Shown: positions 8,921-17,207, numbered from the stretch's first letter. The stretch: 37,295 nt of DNA from Sphingobacteriales bacterium (GCA_024640465.1 JAHEEX010000009.1:1-37295), one strand, 5' to 3'. The notes: generated from the letters alone by a model not told the origin. Program-made: numbers and translations.

Positions 8921-9898
8921 TCATTTGAATATCCTAATACCCAAAATAAACAGGCTGCCAGCCAGCGCCGGTAATACCAGATTTATCAGCCAGATACCGG
9001 TTGCAGCCGCATAAATACCCAATATATTACCACTGAAAAGACCAAATAGCATAATGCTGTATTCCCATCGCAATCCCAGCTCGAGCAACGCAATGGTTGG
9101 CAATGTTGCCAACAAAAGGAACAAAACACTTACTGTCCAGAAGCCTGACCACCAACCCATTTCAACCTGCATCATTTGAAGCATCAGGTTGTATTGTATG
9201 ATAAAAACAAGAAACCTAAGGAAAGACAGAATCATAACGTTTAACAAAATAGTAACATTCATTTCACTGAGTACGTCAATATGTCTTGAATAAATCTGAA
9301 CCCCCGGTAATTTTTCAAATAGCTTTACCAGCAAACCCAGTTTGAAATAAATAATACATCCTGCTATGGCAATGAAAAAAACCAGGACCTCTAAAACGGT
9401 TATCCATACATGTAATGAACTGAATTCCACTGAGGCAGTTATTTTATCAGATAAAAAGAATAACCCTACGCCTCCAAGAATAAGTGTTACCAGTAATTGT
9501 GAAAAACTACCCGCCAATGTGAGTGAAACAGCCCTTACGCGTTTCCCATCAGGGATAAACAATACCCTTCCGCCATATTCACCGATCCTGTTTGGCGTAT
9601 TCAGCGCAAATGCCAGCCCGGATAAGATGGCTTTGAATGCTTCTCCAAAACTAATCTTATGAAGGTGCCTGAGCAGTAACTGCCATTTAAGTGTTTCCAG
9701 CCCCCAGTTAACAAACATCAAGAGAATAGTGGCGATTAGTTTCCAGGCTTCGGTGCCTGTAAGCGCCTGCCTGATCTCCATTAAGTGCTTCTCCAGGTTA
9801 GGTTGCCTGGTAACCTGGCGATAGACCGACCAGCTCAACCAGCAGAAGAGAATGGGTCCCAGGAAGTAGTTGAGGAATATTTTGATATTTTTGTTCAG
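8921..9898 (-). CDS. flippase-like / LPG synthase TM-region membrane protein
   Basis: Polytopic membrane protein resembling the lysylphosphatidylglycerol synthase TM region (UPF0104/flippase-like) family, with six or more helices and the family motif LNTPNRIGEYGGR near residue 100. Members lack the catalytic synthase domain and are thought to act on lipids; the substrate here is unknown. The ORF track begins at a TTG (9838), but the frame is open upstream to a TGA at 9917-9919. The upstream residues (NKNIKIFLNYFLGPILFCW) make the expected first membrane helix. No ATG or GTG exists there; the only plausible codon is CTG at 9896-9898, giving 325 residues. So this gene uses a rare start, a TTG that costs part of helix 1, or carries a sequencing error. 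It is divergent from ruvC. Confidence 0.85.
   Translation of the reverse strand: MNKNIKIFLNYFLGPILFCWLSWSVYRQVTRQPNLEKHLMEIRQALTGTEAWKLIATILLMFVNWGLETLKWQLLLRHLHKISFGEAFKAILSGLAFALNTPNRIGEYGGRVLFIPDGKRVRAVSLTLAGSFSQLLVTLILGGVGLFFLSDKITASVEFSSLHVWITVLEVLVFFIAIAGCIIYFKLGLLVKLFEKLPGVQIYSRHIDVLSEMNVTILLNVMILSFLRFLVFIIQYNLMLQMMQVEMGWWSGFWTVSVLFLLLATLPTIALLELGLRWEYSIMLFGLFSGNILGIYAAATGIWLINLVLPALAGSLFILGIRIFK
9886..9893 (+). promoter_or_regulatory. putative -7 box for ruvC
   Basis: TATTTTTG on the plus strand lies 41-48 nt before the ruvC TTG start, inside the 5' end of the divergent membrane-protein gene. A possible TTG -33 lies only 13 nt upstream, which is too close, so the promoter is only half supported. 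Confidence 0.3.
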
Positions 9899-9917
9899 TA
9901 GCGCAGATTTATCGCTT

Positions 9918-9925
9918 CAAAAATA
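9918..9925 (-). promoter_or_regulatory. putative -7 box for the flippase-like gene
   Basis: TATTTTTG on the minus strand would start transcription near 9911, about 13 nt before the proposed CTG start. It faces the ruvC -7 box, so the two transcription starts would overlap. No -33 element was found at normal spacing. Confidence 0.3.
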
Positions 9926-9933
9926 CTCACCTA

Positions 9934-10500
9934 TTGCAAGAAAAATCGAAAATTATTCTGGGCATCGACCCGGGTACTGTGATAATGGGTTACAGTCTTT
10001 TAGAAGTATGTGGTCCAAGACTCAAAATGATAGCCATGAATTCTGTAAAGCTCAATGGACGTAAAGATATGTTCGAAAGGCTTCGGATCATTCACCAGAC
10101 CATCCAGGAAATCATTGTGGAACACAGGCCCCATGAATTGGCCATTGAAGCCCCCTTTTTTGGAAAGAATGTACAAAGCATGCTCAAACTTGGCCGGGCC
10201 CAGGGAGTAGCCATTGCCGTTGCCATGCAATGCGGACTGCCGGTTACTGAATATTCCCCAAAAAAAGTGAAACAGGCTATTACCGGAAATGGCAATGCGA
10301 CTAAGGAAGTCGTATGGGAAATGCTTCAGCGCATACTTTCGGTAACGGGTAAAGGAAAAAATTTCGACGCTTCTGATGCGCTGGCAGTGGCGTTATGCCA
10401 TCACTTCAATCAAAGTTCAGTAAAGCCCTCACCAATACAGGGAAAAAAGAAAAAAGGATGGGAGGATTTTATCCGTGAGAATCCTCACCGCATTTCATAA
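9934..10500 (+). CDS. ruvC: crossover junction endodeoxyribonuclease RuvC
   Basis: Holliday-junction resolvase of homologous recombination, working with RuvAB to cut four-way junctions. The 188-residue protein shows the RNase H-like catalytic set: Asp12 in GIDPGT, Glu72 in LAIEAPF, and Asp145/Asp148 in NFDASDALAVA. The basic C-terminal tail (KGKKKKGWEDF, approximately) is typical of Bacteroidota homologues. The only usual start codon in the open frame is TTG at 9934; the frame opens after a TGA at 9883 and holds no ATG or GTG before the IDPG motif. Its stop lies 3 nt from the stop of the convergent small membrane-protein gene. Confidence 0.96.
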   Translation: MQEKSKIILGIDPGTVIMGYSLLEVCGPRLKMIAMNSVKLNGRKDMFERLRIIHQTIQEIIVEHRPHELAIEAPFFGKNVQSMLKLGRAQGVAIAVAMQCGLPVTEYSPKKVKQAITGNGNATKEVVWEMLQRILSVTGKGKNFDASDALAVALCHHFNQSSVKPSPIQGKKKKGWEDFIRENPHRIS

Positions 10501-10503
10501 AGT

Positions 10504-10830
10504 TTACACAAGATCCTTTTTCTTGAACAGGAATAATGCCGCAGGTATCAGCAAGGCTAACTCTGCAAATTGAAATGCACCGGTCCAAACATCCAGTATC
10601 AGCTTCAACACAACAAATACCAGGAACAACCATAATCCCCATTTTTCCATGGACCATAACCCTGCCAGCGCCGCAAACATGAGGATGATCAAAAAAACAT
10701 TTACAGCTGGATAGTAGATCCCAAAAGGGGCATAGGCACCTGTAAATGCATATATTACATTAAATAACCCCAGAGCAAAGAGGATGGATATGGTAACCGT
10801 CATTACAGCCGGTCTTTGTTTTGTCGTCAT
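10504..10830 (-). CDS. small integral membrane protein, unknown function
   Basis: This 108-residue hydrophobic protein has about four membrane helices and a KKK-rich end (FLFKKKDLV). The function is not recognised. The start at 10830 (MTTKQRPAVMTV) is preferred to 10851 because it falls just 4 nt after the stop of the HIT gene, which is typical of an operon junction, whereas the longer form would overlap that gene. It is the last gene of the greA-HIT run. Confidence 0.75.
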   Translation of the reverse strand: MTTKQRPAVMTVTISILFALGLFNVIYAFTGAYAPFGIYYPAVNVFLIILMFAALAGLWSMEKWGLWLFLVFVVLKLILDVWTGAFQFAELALLIPAALFLFKKKDLV

Positions 10831-10834
10831 GTTA

Positions 10835-11230
10835 TTACTTGATGTTTGCACAAATCTTTTCCTGCACAGATTTCATTTTTTCTGGCGACAATTTCAGTTT
10901 CGGCCTTGTGAAGTTTAGATCATCTGCATTATTTATAGGCACAAGGTGTAGATGTGCATGTGGAACTTCCAGTCCGATAACGGCAATACCACATCGTTTA
11001 CAAGGTACAGACTGTTGGATGGCGAGTGCAAGGGGCCGGGCAAAAACCAGCAATTCTTCCAGGTATTTTTCCGGGAGGTCGAAAATATAATCCGTTTCCA
11101 GTTTGGGTACCACAAGTGTATGCCCGGGGCAGAGAGGTGAAATATCCAGAAATGCATAAAACTGCTCATTTTCTGCAATCTTGTAGGATGGGATTTCTCC
11201 ACTGATTATCCTTGAAAAAACGGTTGGCAT
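10835..11230 (-). CDS. HIT family hydrolase (histidine triad)
   Basis: Cytoplasmic histidine-triad protein of 131 residues, likely an adenosine 5'-phosphoramidase or a related nucleotide-binding hydrolase. The catalytic triad motif HAHLHLVP (residues 91-98) is intact, and the N-terminal FSRIISGEIPSYKI and CPGHTLVVPK segments match bacterial HinT-like proteins. Two cysteines in CKRCG precede the motif; whether they matter is unknown. It lies 78 nt downstream of greA and 4 nt before the small membrane-protein gene, so the three are probably one transcript. Confidence 0.95.
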   Translation of the reverse strand: MPTVFSRIISGEIPSYKIAENEQFYAFLDISPLCPGHTLVVPKLETDYIFDLPEKYLEELLVFARPLALAIQQSVPCKRCGIAVIGLEVPHAHLHLVPINNADDLNFTRPKLKLSPEKMKSVQEKICANIK

Positions 11231-11308
11231 GATCGGTAGCTTTGCCGTAAAGTTACAGGTGATTACTTGTAAATGAATGCATAATTTCTATTCCGGGAAT
11301 TGCTACAA

Positions 11309-11782
11309 TCAGGCAGTGATTTTATCAATCTGGAATTTCAATAAACCATTCGGCGCCTGGATCTCTGCAATCTCGCCGGGCTTTTTCCCCATCAGCCCTT
11401 TGCCAATAGGAGATGTGATGGATATCTTACCCAGTTTGAGGTCTGCTTCCTTTTCAGAAACAATCTGGTAGGTCATGGATTTCTTTGTAGCCAGGTTGGT
11501 AATGGTTACATGTGTTAGTATTGAAACTTTACTTGTATCAATATTGGATGCATCGAGTATCCTGGCAGTGGCCAACTCACTTTCATAACGTTTGATCCTT
11601 GCTTCCAGTAATCCCTGGGCCTCTTTGGCAGCGTCATACTCGGCATTTTCTTTCAAATCGCCTTTTTCCCTTGCTTCTGCAATGGCCTTTGATGCGGCTG
11701 GCCGATCAATGGTTTTCATACGCTGTAATTCTGCTTTCATCTGCTCCAGGGTTTCCCTGGAAACATATATGATATCGCTCAT
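11309..11782 (-). CDS. greA: transcription elongation factor GreA
   Basis: Binds the RNA polymerase secondary channel and stimulates cleavage of the backtracked transcript 3' end. The protein is 157 residues, the family norm. The N-terminal coiled coil carries the acidic tip motif GDLKENAEYDAAKEAQ (around residue 41), and the C-terminal FKBP-like domain ends in GEIAEIQAPNGLLKFQID. A GGAGG Shine-Dalgarno sequence lies 5 nt before the ATG, a strong site for a phylum in which such motifs are usually weak. A minus-strand terminator just upstream isolates it from the lipoprotein gene. It heads the greA-HIT-membrane protein run. Confidence 0.97.
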   Translation of the reverse strand: MSDIIYVSRETLEQMKAELQRMKTIDRPAASKAIAEAREKGDLKENAEYDAAKEAQGLLEARIKRYESELATARILDASNIDTSKVSILTHVTITNLATKKSMTYQIVSEKEADLKLGKISITSPIGKGLMGKKPGEIAEIQAPNGLLKFQIDKITA

Positions 11783-11820
11783 ATTATCCTCCGTCGTTTA
11801 AGCCCATTAAGGCGTAAGAC

Positions 11821-11859
11821 AAAAAAAGCGCAACGCCCCAGGATTACTGAAGCGTTGCG
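11821..11859 (-). terminator. intrinsic terminator after the 182-aa lipoprotein gene
   Basis: On the minus strand an 8-bp GC-rich stem (CGCAACGC / GCGTTGCG) with a 15-nt loop is followed by CTTTTTTT. It lies between the lipoprotein stop and the greA start and should end the upstream transcript. Confidence 0.85.
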
Positions 11860-11902
11860 ATTGAAGCAAAAATAATAAAAAAAATGTATTTAGAAAAAGG
11901 TA

Positions 11903-12451
11903 CTAAAAACCATACCTGGCAAATGCAGTACGATAATAGATTTTTCCCTCTTTATTGAATCTCCAGTTTTCCTGGTATAAGGTTGAATCTGCCTTACCAT
12001 TATTACGAACAACCCTTTCTTTAAACCAAACGGAAACAAAATCAAGGTCTTTTTCATCACTCCTTAATGAAACAAACGTAAGAAATTCCTCATTCAGAGA
12101 TTTAAACTGGGAACGGAAGTTGCTTACTTTTTTTACAAATTCTGCGGAAGGACCATTGAATTTTTTTTCATCAAATGCTACTGAAGTTACCGTTTCGGCA
12201 AAATAAGGTAACAATAAAGAATCAACAGATTTGCCCGCTTCCAGGATCTTATACATTTCCATTACCTTAACCGTATTTTGCGGATTTCCCAGTTTTAGAT
12301 CAGTTGCAAGTGTTGCCTGGAAGGGATAATTAACTACTGGCTCTACAGTATCAGTTACAGTTTTAAACTCTGTTACCGGTGCAGGTTTTTCAGCTTCTTT
12401 GCAGGAAAAAAGAAGTGACAGTGATAATGAAACGAATAGTAATTTTTTCAT
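11903..12451 (-). CDS. lipoprotein of unknown function
   Basis: This 182-residue protein has a lipoprotein signal peptide ending in LLFSC (lipobox, Cys17), followed by a Pro/Thr/Val-rich linker. The globular part ends with a strand pattern (SVWFKERVVRNNGKADSTLYQENWRFNKEGKIYY) that recalls NTF2/SnoaL-like cone folds. That fold assignment is tentative and no function is proposed. It should be anchored to a membrane facing the periplasm. It has its own terminator downstream and a 137-bp AT-rich upstream gap, so it is probably monocistronic. Confidence 0.85.
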   Translation of the reverse strand: MKKLLFVSLSLSLLFSCKEAEKPAPVTEFKTVTDTVEPVVNYPFQATLATDLKLGNPQNTVKVMEMYKILEAGKSVDSLLLPYFAETVTSVAFDEKKFNGPSAEFVKKVSNFRSQFKSLNEEFLTFVSLRSDEKDLDFVSVWFKERVVRNNGKADSTLYQENWRFNKEGKIYYRTAFARYGF

Positions 12452-12588
12452 GGTTGAATTTCTTTTATAAAAAATTGAGTTACTAAAATAGCAAAAAAAA
12501 CTGAAGATGCGTATACGCTGATTGCCAATAAAAAAGAATTAAAGCATAAACATTTGATTTCAAGCCGATGTATATTTTAAAAAGCGCA

Positions 12589-13518
12589 TTACAATAAAGC
12601 AAGTTTTTGCAAAAGAACTTTAGACATCCCAAGGAACGCTTCATGACTATACCCTGCAATATGTGGCGTGATGATCACTCTTGGATCAGCCAGTAAAACA
12701 TCCAGCATTTCTTTTTCTGCCGATGAATATGCCCCGAGGTTTTCATTTTCCAAAACATCAAGGGCCGCACCGGCAATTTTATCTTCCTTAAGTGCCCGGA
12801 TAACAGCTGCTGTATCATGCACTTTTCCCCTGCATGTATTTATAAAATAGGGTTTACGTTCCAGGCTTCTGAAGAATTCATCATTGGCGAGGTGAAACGT
12901 TTCGGTTGTTAAAGGAAGGTGAAGACTGATTACATCAGCATAACGAGCAATCTGTTCCAGGCCTGCCTCCCTGATATACCCGGCAGCATAACCAAATTTA
13001 TATTTATCATATGCCAGCACGGTAACATCAAAAGGTGCAAGCAAACGGGCAAAACTACTCCCGGTATGCCCGTAACCAAGTAGCCCAACTGTTTTACCAC
13101 TTAGCTCGGTTCCACGATTTGGATCACGCAGCCATTTTCCGGAAGCTACTTCACGGGAAGATGAATTAACCTTATGCATCATCGATAATAACATTCCAAG
13201 GGCCTGTTCTGCCACCGAGTTCCTGTTTCCTTCCGGGCTGCTCTCGCATTGAATGCCGCGGGACCTGGCAAATTCAGTATCAATCAGTTCCATCCCACTT
13301 CCCAGCCTTCCGATCCATTTAAGATTAATGGCTTTTGTAATTAATGACGCATCAACTTTAAGGCGGGTTGTTACAACCAAACCCGTACAGTCTGCTATTT
13401 TTTCACTCAGCTCTTCATAGGTAATTAATGGCAGATAAAGCACTTCAAAACCTTTTGTTTCAAGTGTTTCCTTTAAAAAAGGATGTGCCTTCGCCGTTAT
13501 GATCACTGTAGGTCTCAT
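12589..13518 (-). CDS. D-2-hydroxyacid dehydrogenase (SerA/PdxB-like), NAD-dependent
   Basis: A 309-residue member of the D-isomer-specific 2-hydroxyacid dehydrogenase family. It has the split catalytic domain and a Rossmann domain with [12 protein letters not shown] (residues 145-156). The catalytic residues are visible as Arg230 (NTCRG), a Glu in DVLENEN (about 257-259) and His286 ([11 protein letters not shown]). Candidate roles include 3-phosphoglycerate dehydrogenase or 4-phosphoerythronate dehydrogenase. PdxB would make chemical sense because pdxA lies two genes away, but the length and lack of a PdxB C-terminal domain do not favour it strongly. The ATG overlaps the rsmA stop by 4 bp (ATGA), implying translational coupling. 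Confidence 0.9.
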   Translation of the reverse strand: MRPTVIITAKAHPFLKETLETKGFEVLYLPLITYEELSEKIADCTGLVVTTRLKVDASLITKAINLKWIGRLGSGMELIDTEFARSRGIQCESSPEGNRNSVAEQALGMLLSMMHKVNSSSREVASGKWLRDPNRGTELSGKTVGLLGYGHTGSSFARLLAPFDVTVLAYDKYKFGYAAGYIREAGLEQIARYADVISLHLPLTTETFHLANDEFFRSLERKPYFINTCRGKVHDTAAVIRALKEDKIAGAALDVLENENLGAYSSAEKEMLDVLLADPRVIITPHIAGYSHEAFLGMSKVLLQKLALL

Positions 13519-14267
13519 CCCATCCTGGGTATTAAGGATACATATTCTTCCACTGATAATTGTTCTGCCCGGCGTGTAAAAATCGGGTCACTTAGTTCTG
13601 CGGCCGGAAAAAGCGCTTTTAGCGGATTACGCAATTGTTTTCTCCTCTGGCTAAAAGCTGCTTTTACAAGAATCAGCAACTTTCGATAATCCTTTATGTT
13701 ATGTGGATTATGCATGTTCTTCAGGCTGATCACCCCACTCTTTACTTTGGGCGGAGGGTTAAAACAATCTTCATCTACATCAAAAAGATAATCTACTTTG
13801 AAATAAGCCTGTAGCATTACACTCAGAATCCCGTAATCTTTATTACCTGGCCTGGAAGCTATCCGAACAGCTACCTCTTTTTGAAACATACCAATAACCC
13901 TGTCCGTCATATCCCTCCACTCCAATACCCGAAACATTATTTGTGTTGAAATATTATAAGGAAAATTTCCGATCAGGGTAAATTTTTCCTGGAATGGGGG
14001 CTCTACCTCCAGGATACTGCCTTCGATAATTTTATTTTTAAGCTCAGGATAGTGATCCTGCAGGTAAACAACTTTTTCATGGTCCAGTTCCACAGCCTTA
14101 AAATCGATACCGGGTATCCCTATCAGATATTTTGTGAGCGCACCACCACCTGGTCCAACTTCCAAAAGCCTTTGAAACGATTCCTCCTCCAATACGGCAA
14201 TGATCCTGCGACAAATGGTTTCATCTTTCAGAAAATGCTGGCCCAGAGATTTTTTTAAGGTATACAT
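13515..14267 (-). CDS. rsmA: 16S rRNA dimethyladenosine transferase (KsgA/RsmA)
   Basis: Dimethylates two adjacent adenines in the 3'-terminal helix of 16S rRNA late in 30S subunit assembly, using S-adenosylmethionine. The protein is 250 residues. The N-terminal KKSLGQHFL signature, the SAM-binding [12 protein letters not shown] (34-45) and the catalytic motif NFPYN (101-105) are all present. The C-terminal substrate domain contains the expected [13 protein letters not shown]. It overlaps the following dehydrogenase by 4 bp and is divergent from pdxA with a 69-bp gap. A TATTTTTG box sits just upstream, so the transcript may have a very short leader. Confidence 0.97.
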   Translation of the reverse strand: MYTLKKSLGQHFLKDETICRRIIAVLEEESFQRLLEVGPGGGALTKYLIGIPGIDFKAVELDHEKVVYLQDHYPELKNKIIEGSILEVEPPFQEKFTLIGNFPYNISTQIMFRVLEWRDMTDRVIGMFQKEVAVRIASRPGNKDYGILSVMLQAYFKVDYLFDVDEDCFNPPPKVKSGVISLKNMHNPHNIKDYRKLLILVKAAFSQRRKQLRNPLKALFPAAELSDPIFTRRAEQLSVEEYVSLIPRMG

Positions 14268-14274
14268 CCGGCCT

Positions 14275-14282
14275 CAAAAATA
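14275..14282 (-). promoter_or_regulatory. putative -7 box for rsmA
   Basis: TATTTTTG on the minus strand ends 8 nt before the rsmA ATG, so initiation at the usual distance would give a nearly leaderless mRNA. No -33 TTG is seen at normal spacing, so this could be chance in AT-rich DNA. Confidence 0.25.
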
Positions 14283-14336
14283 CAGGAAACATCGCCGTTT
14301 TCCTTGTAACTTTACCCGCTAAAACGAAAAGTTCAC

Positions 14337-15428
14337 ATGAACGCTCCCCAAATCAGACCAATAATTGGCATCAGCCTCGGCGATATAAACGGTATAGGAC
14401 CGGAAATCATCATTAAAACATTTTCCGACCAACGGATAACGGAGTTCTGTACCCCGGTGATCTTTGGTTCAAACAAGGTGATCAATTTCTATCGCAAATC
14501 ATTGCCCGACTATAACCTGAACTTCAATAATGCTAAAGATTTACAGAAACTAAACCCCAAACAGGTAAATATCTTTAGCTGCTGGGAAGAAGAGATCAAT
14601 ATAACACCCGGCCAAATGAATGAAACTGGTGGTAAGTACGCCATTTTATCTTTACAGGCAGCCGTCCAGGCACTAAAAGAGAATAAAATTCACGGTTTGG
14701 TGACAGCCCCTTTTCATAAGAAAAATGTACAAAGCACCGATTTTCCATTCACTGGTCATACCCCATATTTACAACAGGCCTTTGGTGTACAGGATGTATT
14801 AATGTTAATGGTTGCGCAGAATATGCGCATCGGGTTGCTTACGGAACATGTGCCTATTGCGGAAGTAGCCAAACACATTACCAAAGAAAAGATTCACAGT
14901 AAACTGCGTATCCTCAAAGAAAGCCTGAAAAAAGATTTTGGAATCGATAAACCACGTATCGCAGTCCTGGGACTTAACCCACATGCCGGAGATGAAGGAT
15001 TGGTTGGAAAAGAAGAAGTAGATATCATCCGGCCAGCCATAATTGAAGCCAGGAAAAATGATCTGCTCGTTTTCGGGCCTTATAGTGCCGATGCTTTTTT
15101 TGCACAAGGAAACCATGATAAATTTGACGCAGTGCTGGCCATGTACCACGACCAGGGACTGATTCCTTTTAAATCCCTTGCACTGGGCGAAGGGGTGAAT
15201 TATACGGCAGGGCTATCCGGCATCCGCACTTCCCCAGACCATGGTACGGCAATGGATATCGCAGGAAAAGATAGAGCTGATGAGTCCTCTTTCCGAGAAG
15301 CAGTTTTTGCTTCGATTGATATTTTTAATCAGAGAATGGGATATGCAGAAGCCAGGCGAAATCCATTACGCAAAATTGCAGCCCAGGTAGTGGCGAAAAT
15401 GGAAGATGAAAGAATTGAGGAAGAATAA
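14337..15428 (+). CDS. pdxA: 4-hydroxythreonine-4-phosphate dehydrogenase
   Basis: Pyridoxal 5'-phosphate biosynthesis (DXP-dependent route): oxidises 4-phosphohydroxy-L-threonine to the unstable amino-ketone used by PdxJ. The protein is 363 residues, slightly longer than the E. coli enzyme. Metal and substrate motifs are intact: GDINGIGPEI at the N-terminus, VTAPFHKKN, GLNPHAGDEG and YHDQGLIPFK, supplying the expected histidines; ISGIRTSPDHGTAMDIAGK follows near the end. The ATG start gives MNAPQIRPIIGISLGD, the normal beginning. It is divergent from rsmA, and a 7-bp tandem repeat tract follows immediately after the stop. Confidence 0.97.
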   Translation: MNAPQIRPIIGISLGDINGIGPEIIIKTFSDQRITEFCTPVIFGSNKVINFYRKSLPDYNLNFNNAKDLQKLNPKQVNIFSCWEEEINITPGQMNETGGKYAILSLQAAVQALKENKIHGLVTAPFHKKNVQSTDFPFTGHTPYLQQAFGVQDVLMLMVAQNMRIGLLTEHVPIAEVAKHITKEKIHSKLRILKESLKKDFGIDKPRIAVLGLNPHAGDEGLVGKEEVDIIRPAIIEARKNDLLVFGPYSADAFFAQGNHDKFDAVLAMYHDQGLIPFKSLALGEGVNYTAGLSGIRTSPDHGTAMDIAGKDRADESSFREAVFASIDIFNQRMGYAEARRNPLRKIAAQVVAKMEDERIEEE

Positions 15429-15431
15429 ACT

Positions 15432-15466
15432 AAAGTGGAAAGTTGAAAGTCGAAAATCGAAAGTAA
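15432..15466 (+). repeat. 7-bp tandem repeat tract (AAAGTNN x5)
   Basis: Five successive heptamers read AAAGTGG, AAAGTTG, AAAGTCG, AAAATCG, AAAGTAA directly after the pdxA stop codon. A second tract with the same AAAGTNN unit occurs at 23516-23543, also after a + strand gene. Confidence 0.8.
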
Positions 15467-15475
15467 AACAACCGT

Positions 15476-16171
15476 TTATTTAAAAACAGCATCAGAAAAA
15501 CCCTGGTTAATCTGGTATGACTGATAAGTGATCTCGACTTTCCCTTTTTTATTTTTAAGTGCTTCCTCTTTACTAACAGGTTTTTCCCCGGCTTCATATT
15601 CAAAAGTTACCCCTTTAGGTAACTTATAATCCTTAGTATTAAAAGTTACCATTACTTTATCTGGCAGCCCCCATTGTGCAAATTTTCCATACTGCATTTC
15701 CATCTGGTATGTACCATTCTCACGGGTAGTAGTAACCGCTTTTTTTATCAGCAGGGCTTTTTCATCAATGTATAAAGTAGAAAGTATGATGTCTGACTCT
15801 TCACCAGACGGTAATAACTTTATAACCTTCAGTTTAAACCCGCCTACCTCTGCTTCTCCGGCATCAATGGCAACATATTCCCCTGTAGTCATTAGAGCAT
15901 TAAGGTTAACACTTACGCCACCCTTTGGCAGCAATGAAATTCCACCATCTTTTTTAATACGAAACTGATCAGGCTTTTTATAATAAACATTGACCTTTGA
16001 AACTGGAATCTTCAAAAAACTTACATCTGTTTTCAAATTTCCTGTGGCCTTATAATCCTTTACCACATCCATCTTAACCCTGATTTTTTTTAACAACTCT
16101 GTTACATCCTGTGCAGCCATTTGGGAACAGGTTAACAGAAAAGAAAATAAAAGGAATAGGAGTCTTGTCAT
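15476..16171 (-). CDS. LolA-like outer-membrane lipoprotein carrier family protein
   Basis: This 231-residue exported protein has a Sec signal peptide (MTRLLFLLFSFLLTCSQMAAQ). The Cys in that peptide is not in a good lipobox because the +1 context SQMAAQ favours signal peptidase I. The mature protein alternates long beta strands (YKATGNLKTDVSFLKIPVSKVNVYYKKPDQFRIKK), the usual opening of LolA/LolB-like half-barrel proteins. The role is probably periplasmic lipid or lipoprotein handling, but the specific function is unknown. An inverted repeat sits 37-51 bp upstream of the ATG. Confidence 0.82.
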   Translation of the reverse strand: MTRLLFLLFSFLLTCSQMAAQDVTELLKKIRVKMDVVKDYKATGNLKTDVSFLKIPVSKVNVYYKKPDQFRIKKDGGISLLPKGGVSVNLNALMTTGEYVAIDAGEAEVGGFKLKVIKLLPSGEESDIILSTLYIDEKALLIKKAVTTTRENGTYQMEMQYGKFAQWGLPDKVMVTFNTKDYKLPKGVTFEYEAGEKPVSKEEALKNKKGKVEITYQSYQINQGFSDAVFK

Positions 16172-16207
16172 TTGAGGTAAAATTAAAACAGCATACCAGT
16201 CAGTTTC

Positions 16208-16222
16208 ACCTGAATTTCAGGT
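16208..16222. promoter_or_regulatory. perfect 15-bp palindrome upstream of the LolA-like gene
   Basis: ACCTGAATTTCAGGT is a perfect inverted repeat with a one-base centre, in the 115-bp gap upstream of the LolA-like gene. Its size fits a dimeric regulator site. No T tract follows it, so it is not an obvious terminator. Confidence 0.4.
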
Positions 16223-16286
16223 CGATATGGTATTCACAAGAACATTAACAATTAGCAGTCAAAAGAGTTCTCTTGTCTGTCTACAT

Positions 16287-17207
16287 TTACAGAAAGGCAT
16301 CTGATTCACGATATGCCTTTATCAGTGCGATTTCCCCTTCTTTACCTTTTTGTGCATTTCCATGTTCCATACCCAGGATTCCCTTATACCCCTTTGAATA
16401 AATATGCCTGAAGATATTGTGGTAATTCATTTCGCCTGTAGTAGGTTCATTCCTTCCAGGGTTATCCCCAATTTGTAAATATCCTATCTCATCCCAGCAT
16501 CGGTCAATGTTGTCTATAATATTACCCTCATTCCGCTGCATATGATACATATCAAAAAGGATTTTACAGGAAGGGTTTTTCACTGCTTTACAAATCATAT
16601 AAGTTTGGGTGGAATGCCTGAGAAACAGATCCGGGTTATCGCTTAACGGCTCCAATACCATTACCAATCCACCGGCTTCTAAAATATCTGCCCCCTTGCG
16701 CAGGGCATCAATTACATTGGCCGTTTGCATATCGGCCGGAAGGCTTCGCTCAAAATTGCCAGGTACTACCGTGGCCCATTTTGCCCTGCAACGTTTGGCC
16801 ACTTCAACAGCTTCTTTACAATCCCTGATCATTTTTTCGGTCCATTCAGTTTTACCAGTGGTAAGTGAAGTTTTCCAATGCCAGCTGTCTGATGTAATAA
16901 CAAATACGCCCATCCTCATCCCCAGTGTATCCAGGGTTTTTCCTATGCGTTCCTGTTCCTGTGGTGTTCGGCTCATCATTCCATTATCTTCAATTGACCT
17001 GAATCCCTGGTCATGCGCAAATTTTATCTGGTCTGTAAAATCTTTCCCGGCATTGTTAGCAAACATGCCTTCGTGAATGGCATAATTGAGATTGAATGGT
17101 TTGTCCGCATATGAACCCTGGTTATTGCCAGCCCTTAATGCCAAACTGGAAGAAATTAAAGCCGCTCCGGCGAGGCTTCCTTTCTGCAAAAATGTTCTGC
17201 GTTCCAT
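16287..17207 (-). CDS. Tat-exported sugar isomerase/epimerase-like TIM-barrel protein
   Basis: A 306-residue protein of the AP-endonuclease-2/xylose-isomerase-like TIM-barrel superfamily, closest in feel to hydroxypyruvate isomerase-like proteins. It begins with a twin-arginine signal (RRTFLQK at residues 3-9) and a hydrophobic stretch, so it should be exported folded. Metal-ligand candidates are Glu in MVLEPLSDN, Asp and His in ILFDMYHMQRNEGN and Glu in GMEHGNAQKG. The substrate is unknown; a sugar or sugar acid in the periplasm is inferred from the family. It is divergent from the SUMF1-like gene with a 126-bp gap and lies near a Tat-exported oxidoreductase, suggesting a shared pathway. Confidence 0.88.
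   Translation of the reverse strand: MERRTFLQKGSLAGAALISSSLALRAGNNQGSYADKPFNLNYAIHEGMFANNAGKDFTDQIKFAHDQGFRSIEDNGMMSRTPQEQERIGKTLDTLGMRMGVFVITSDSWHWKTSLTTGKTEWTEKMIRDCKEAVEVAKRCRAKWATVVPGNFERSLPADMQTANVIDALRKGADILEAGGLVMVLEPLSDNPDLFLRHSTQTYMICKAVKNPSCKILFDMYHMQRNEGNIIDNIDRCWDEIGYLQIGDNPGRNEPTTGEMNYHNIFRHIYSKGYKGILGMEHGNAQKGKEGEIALIKAYRESDAFL

Noticed and set aside
12452-12588. Possible small gene or RNA in the gap between the lipoprotein and dehydrogenase genes
   Set aside because: 137 bp of AT-rich sequence with no hairpin, ORF or recognisable RNA motif.
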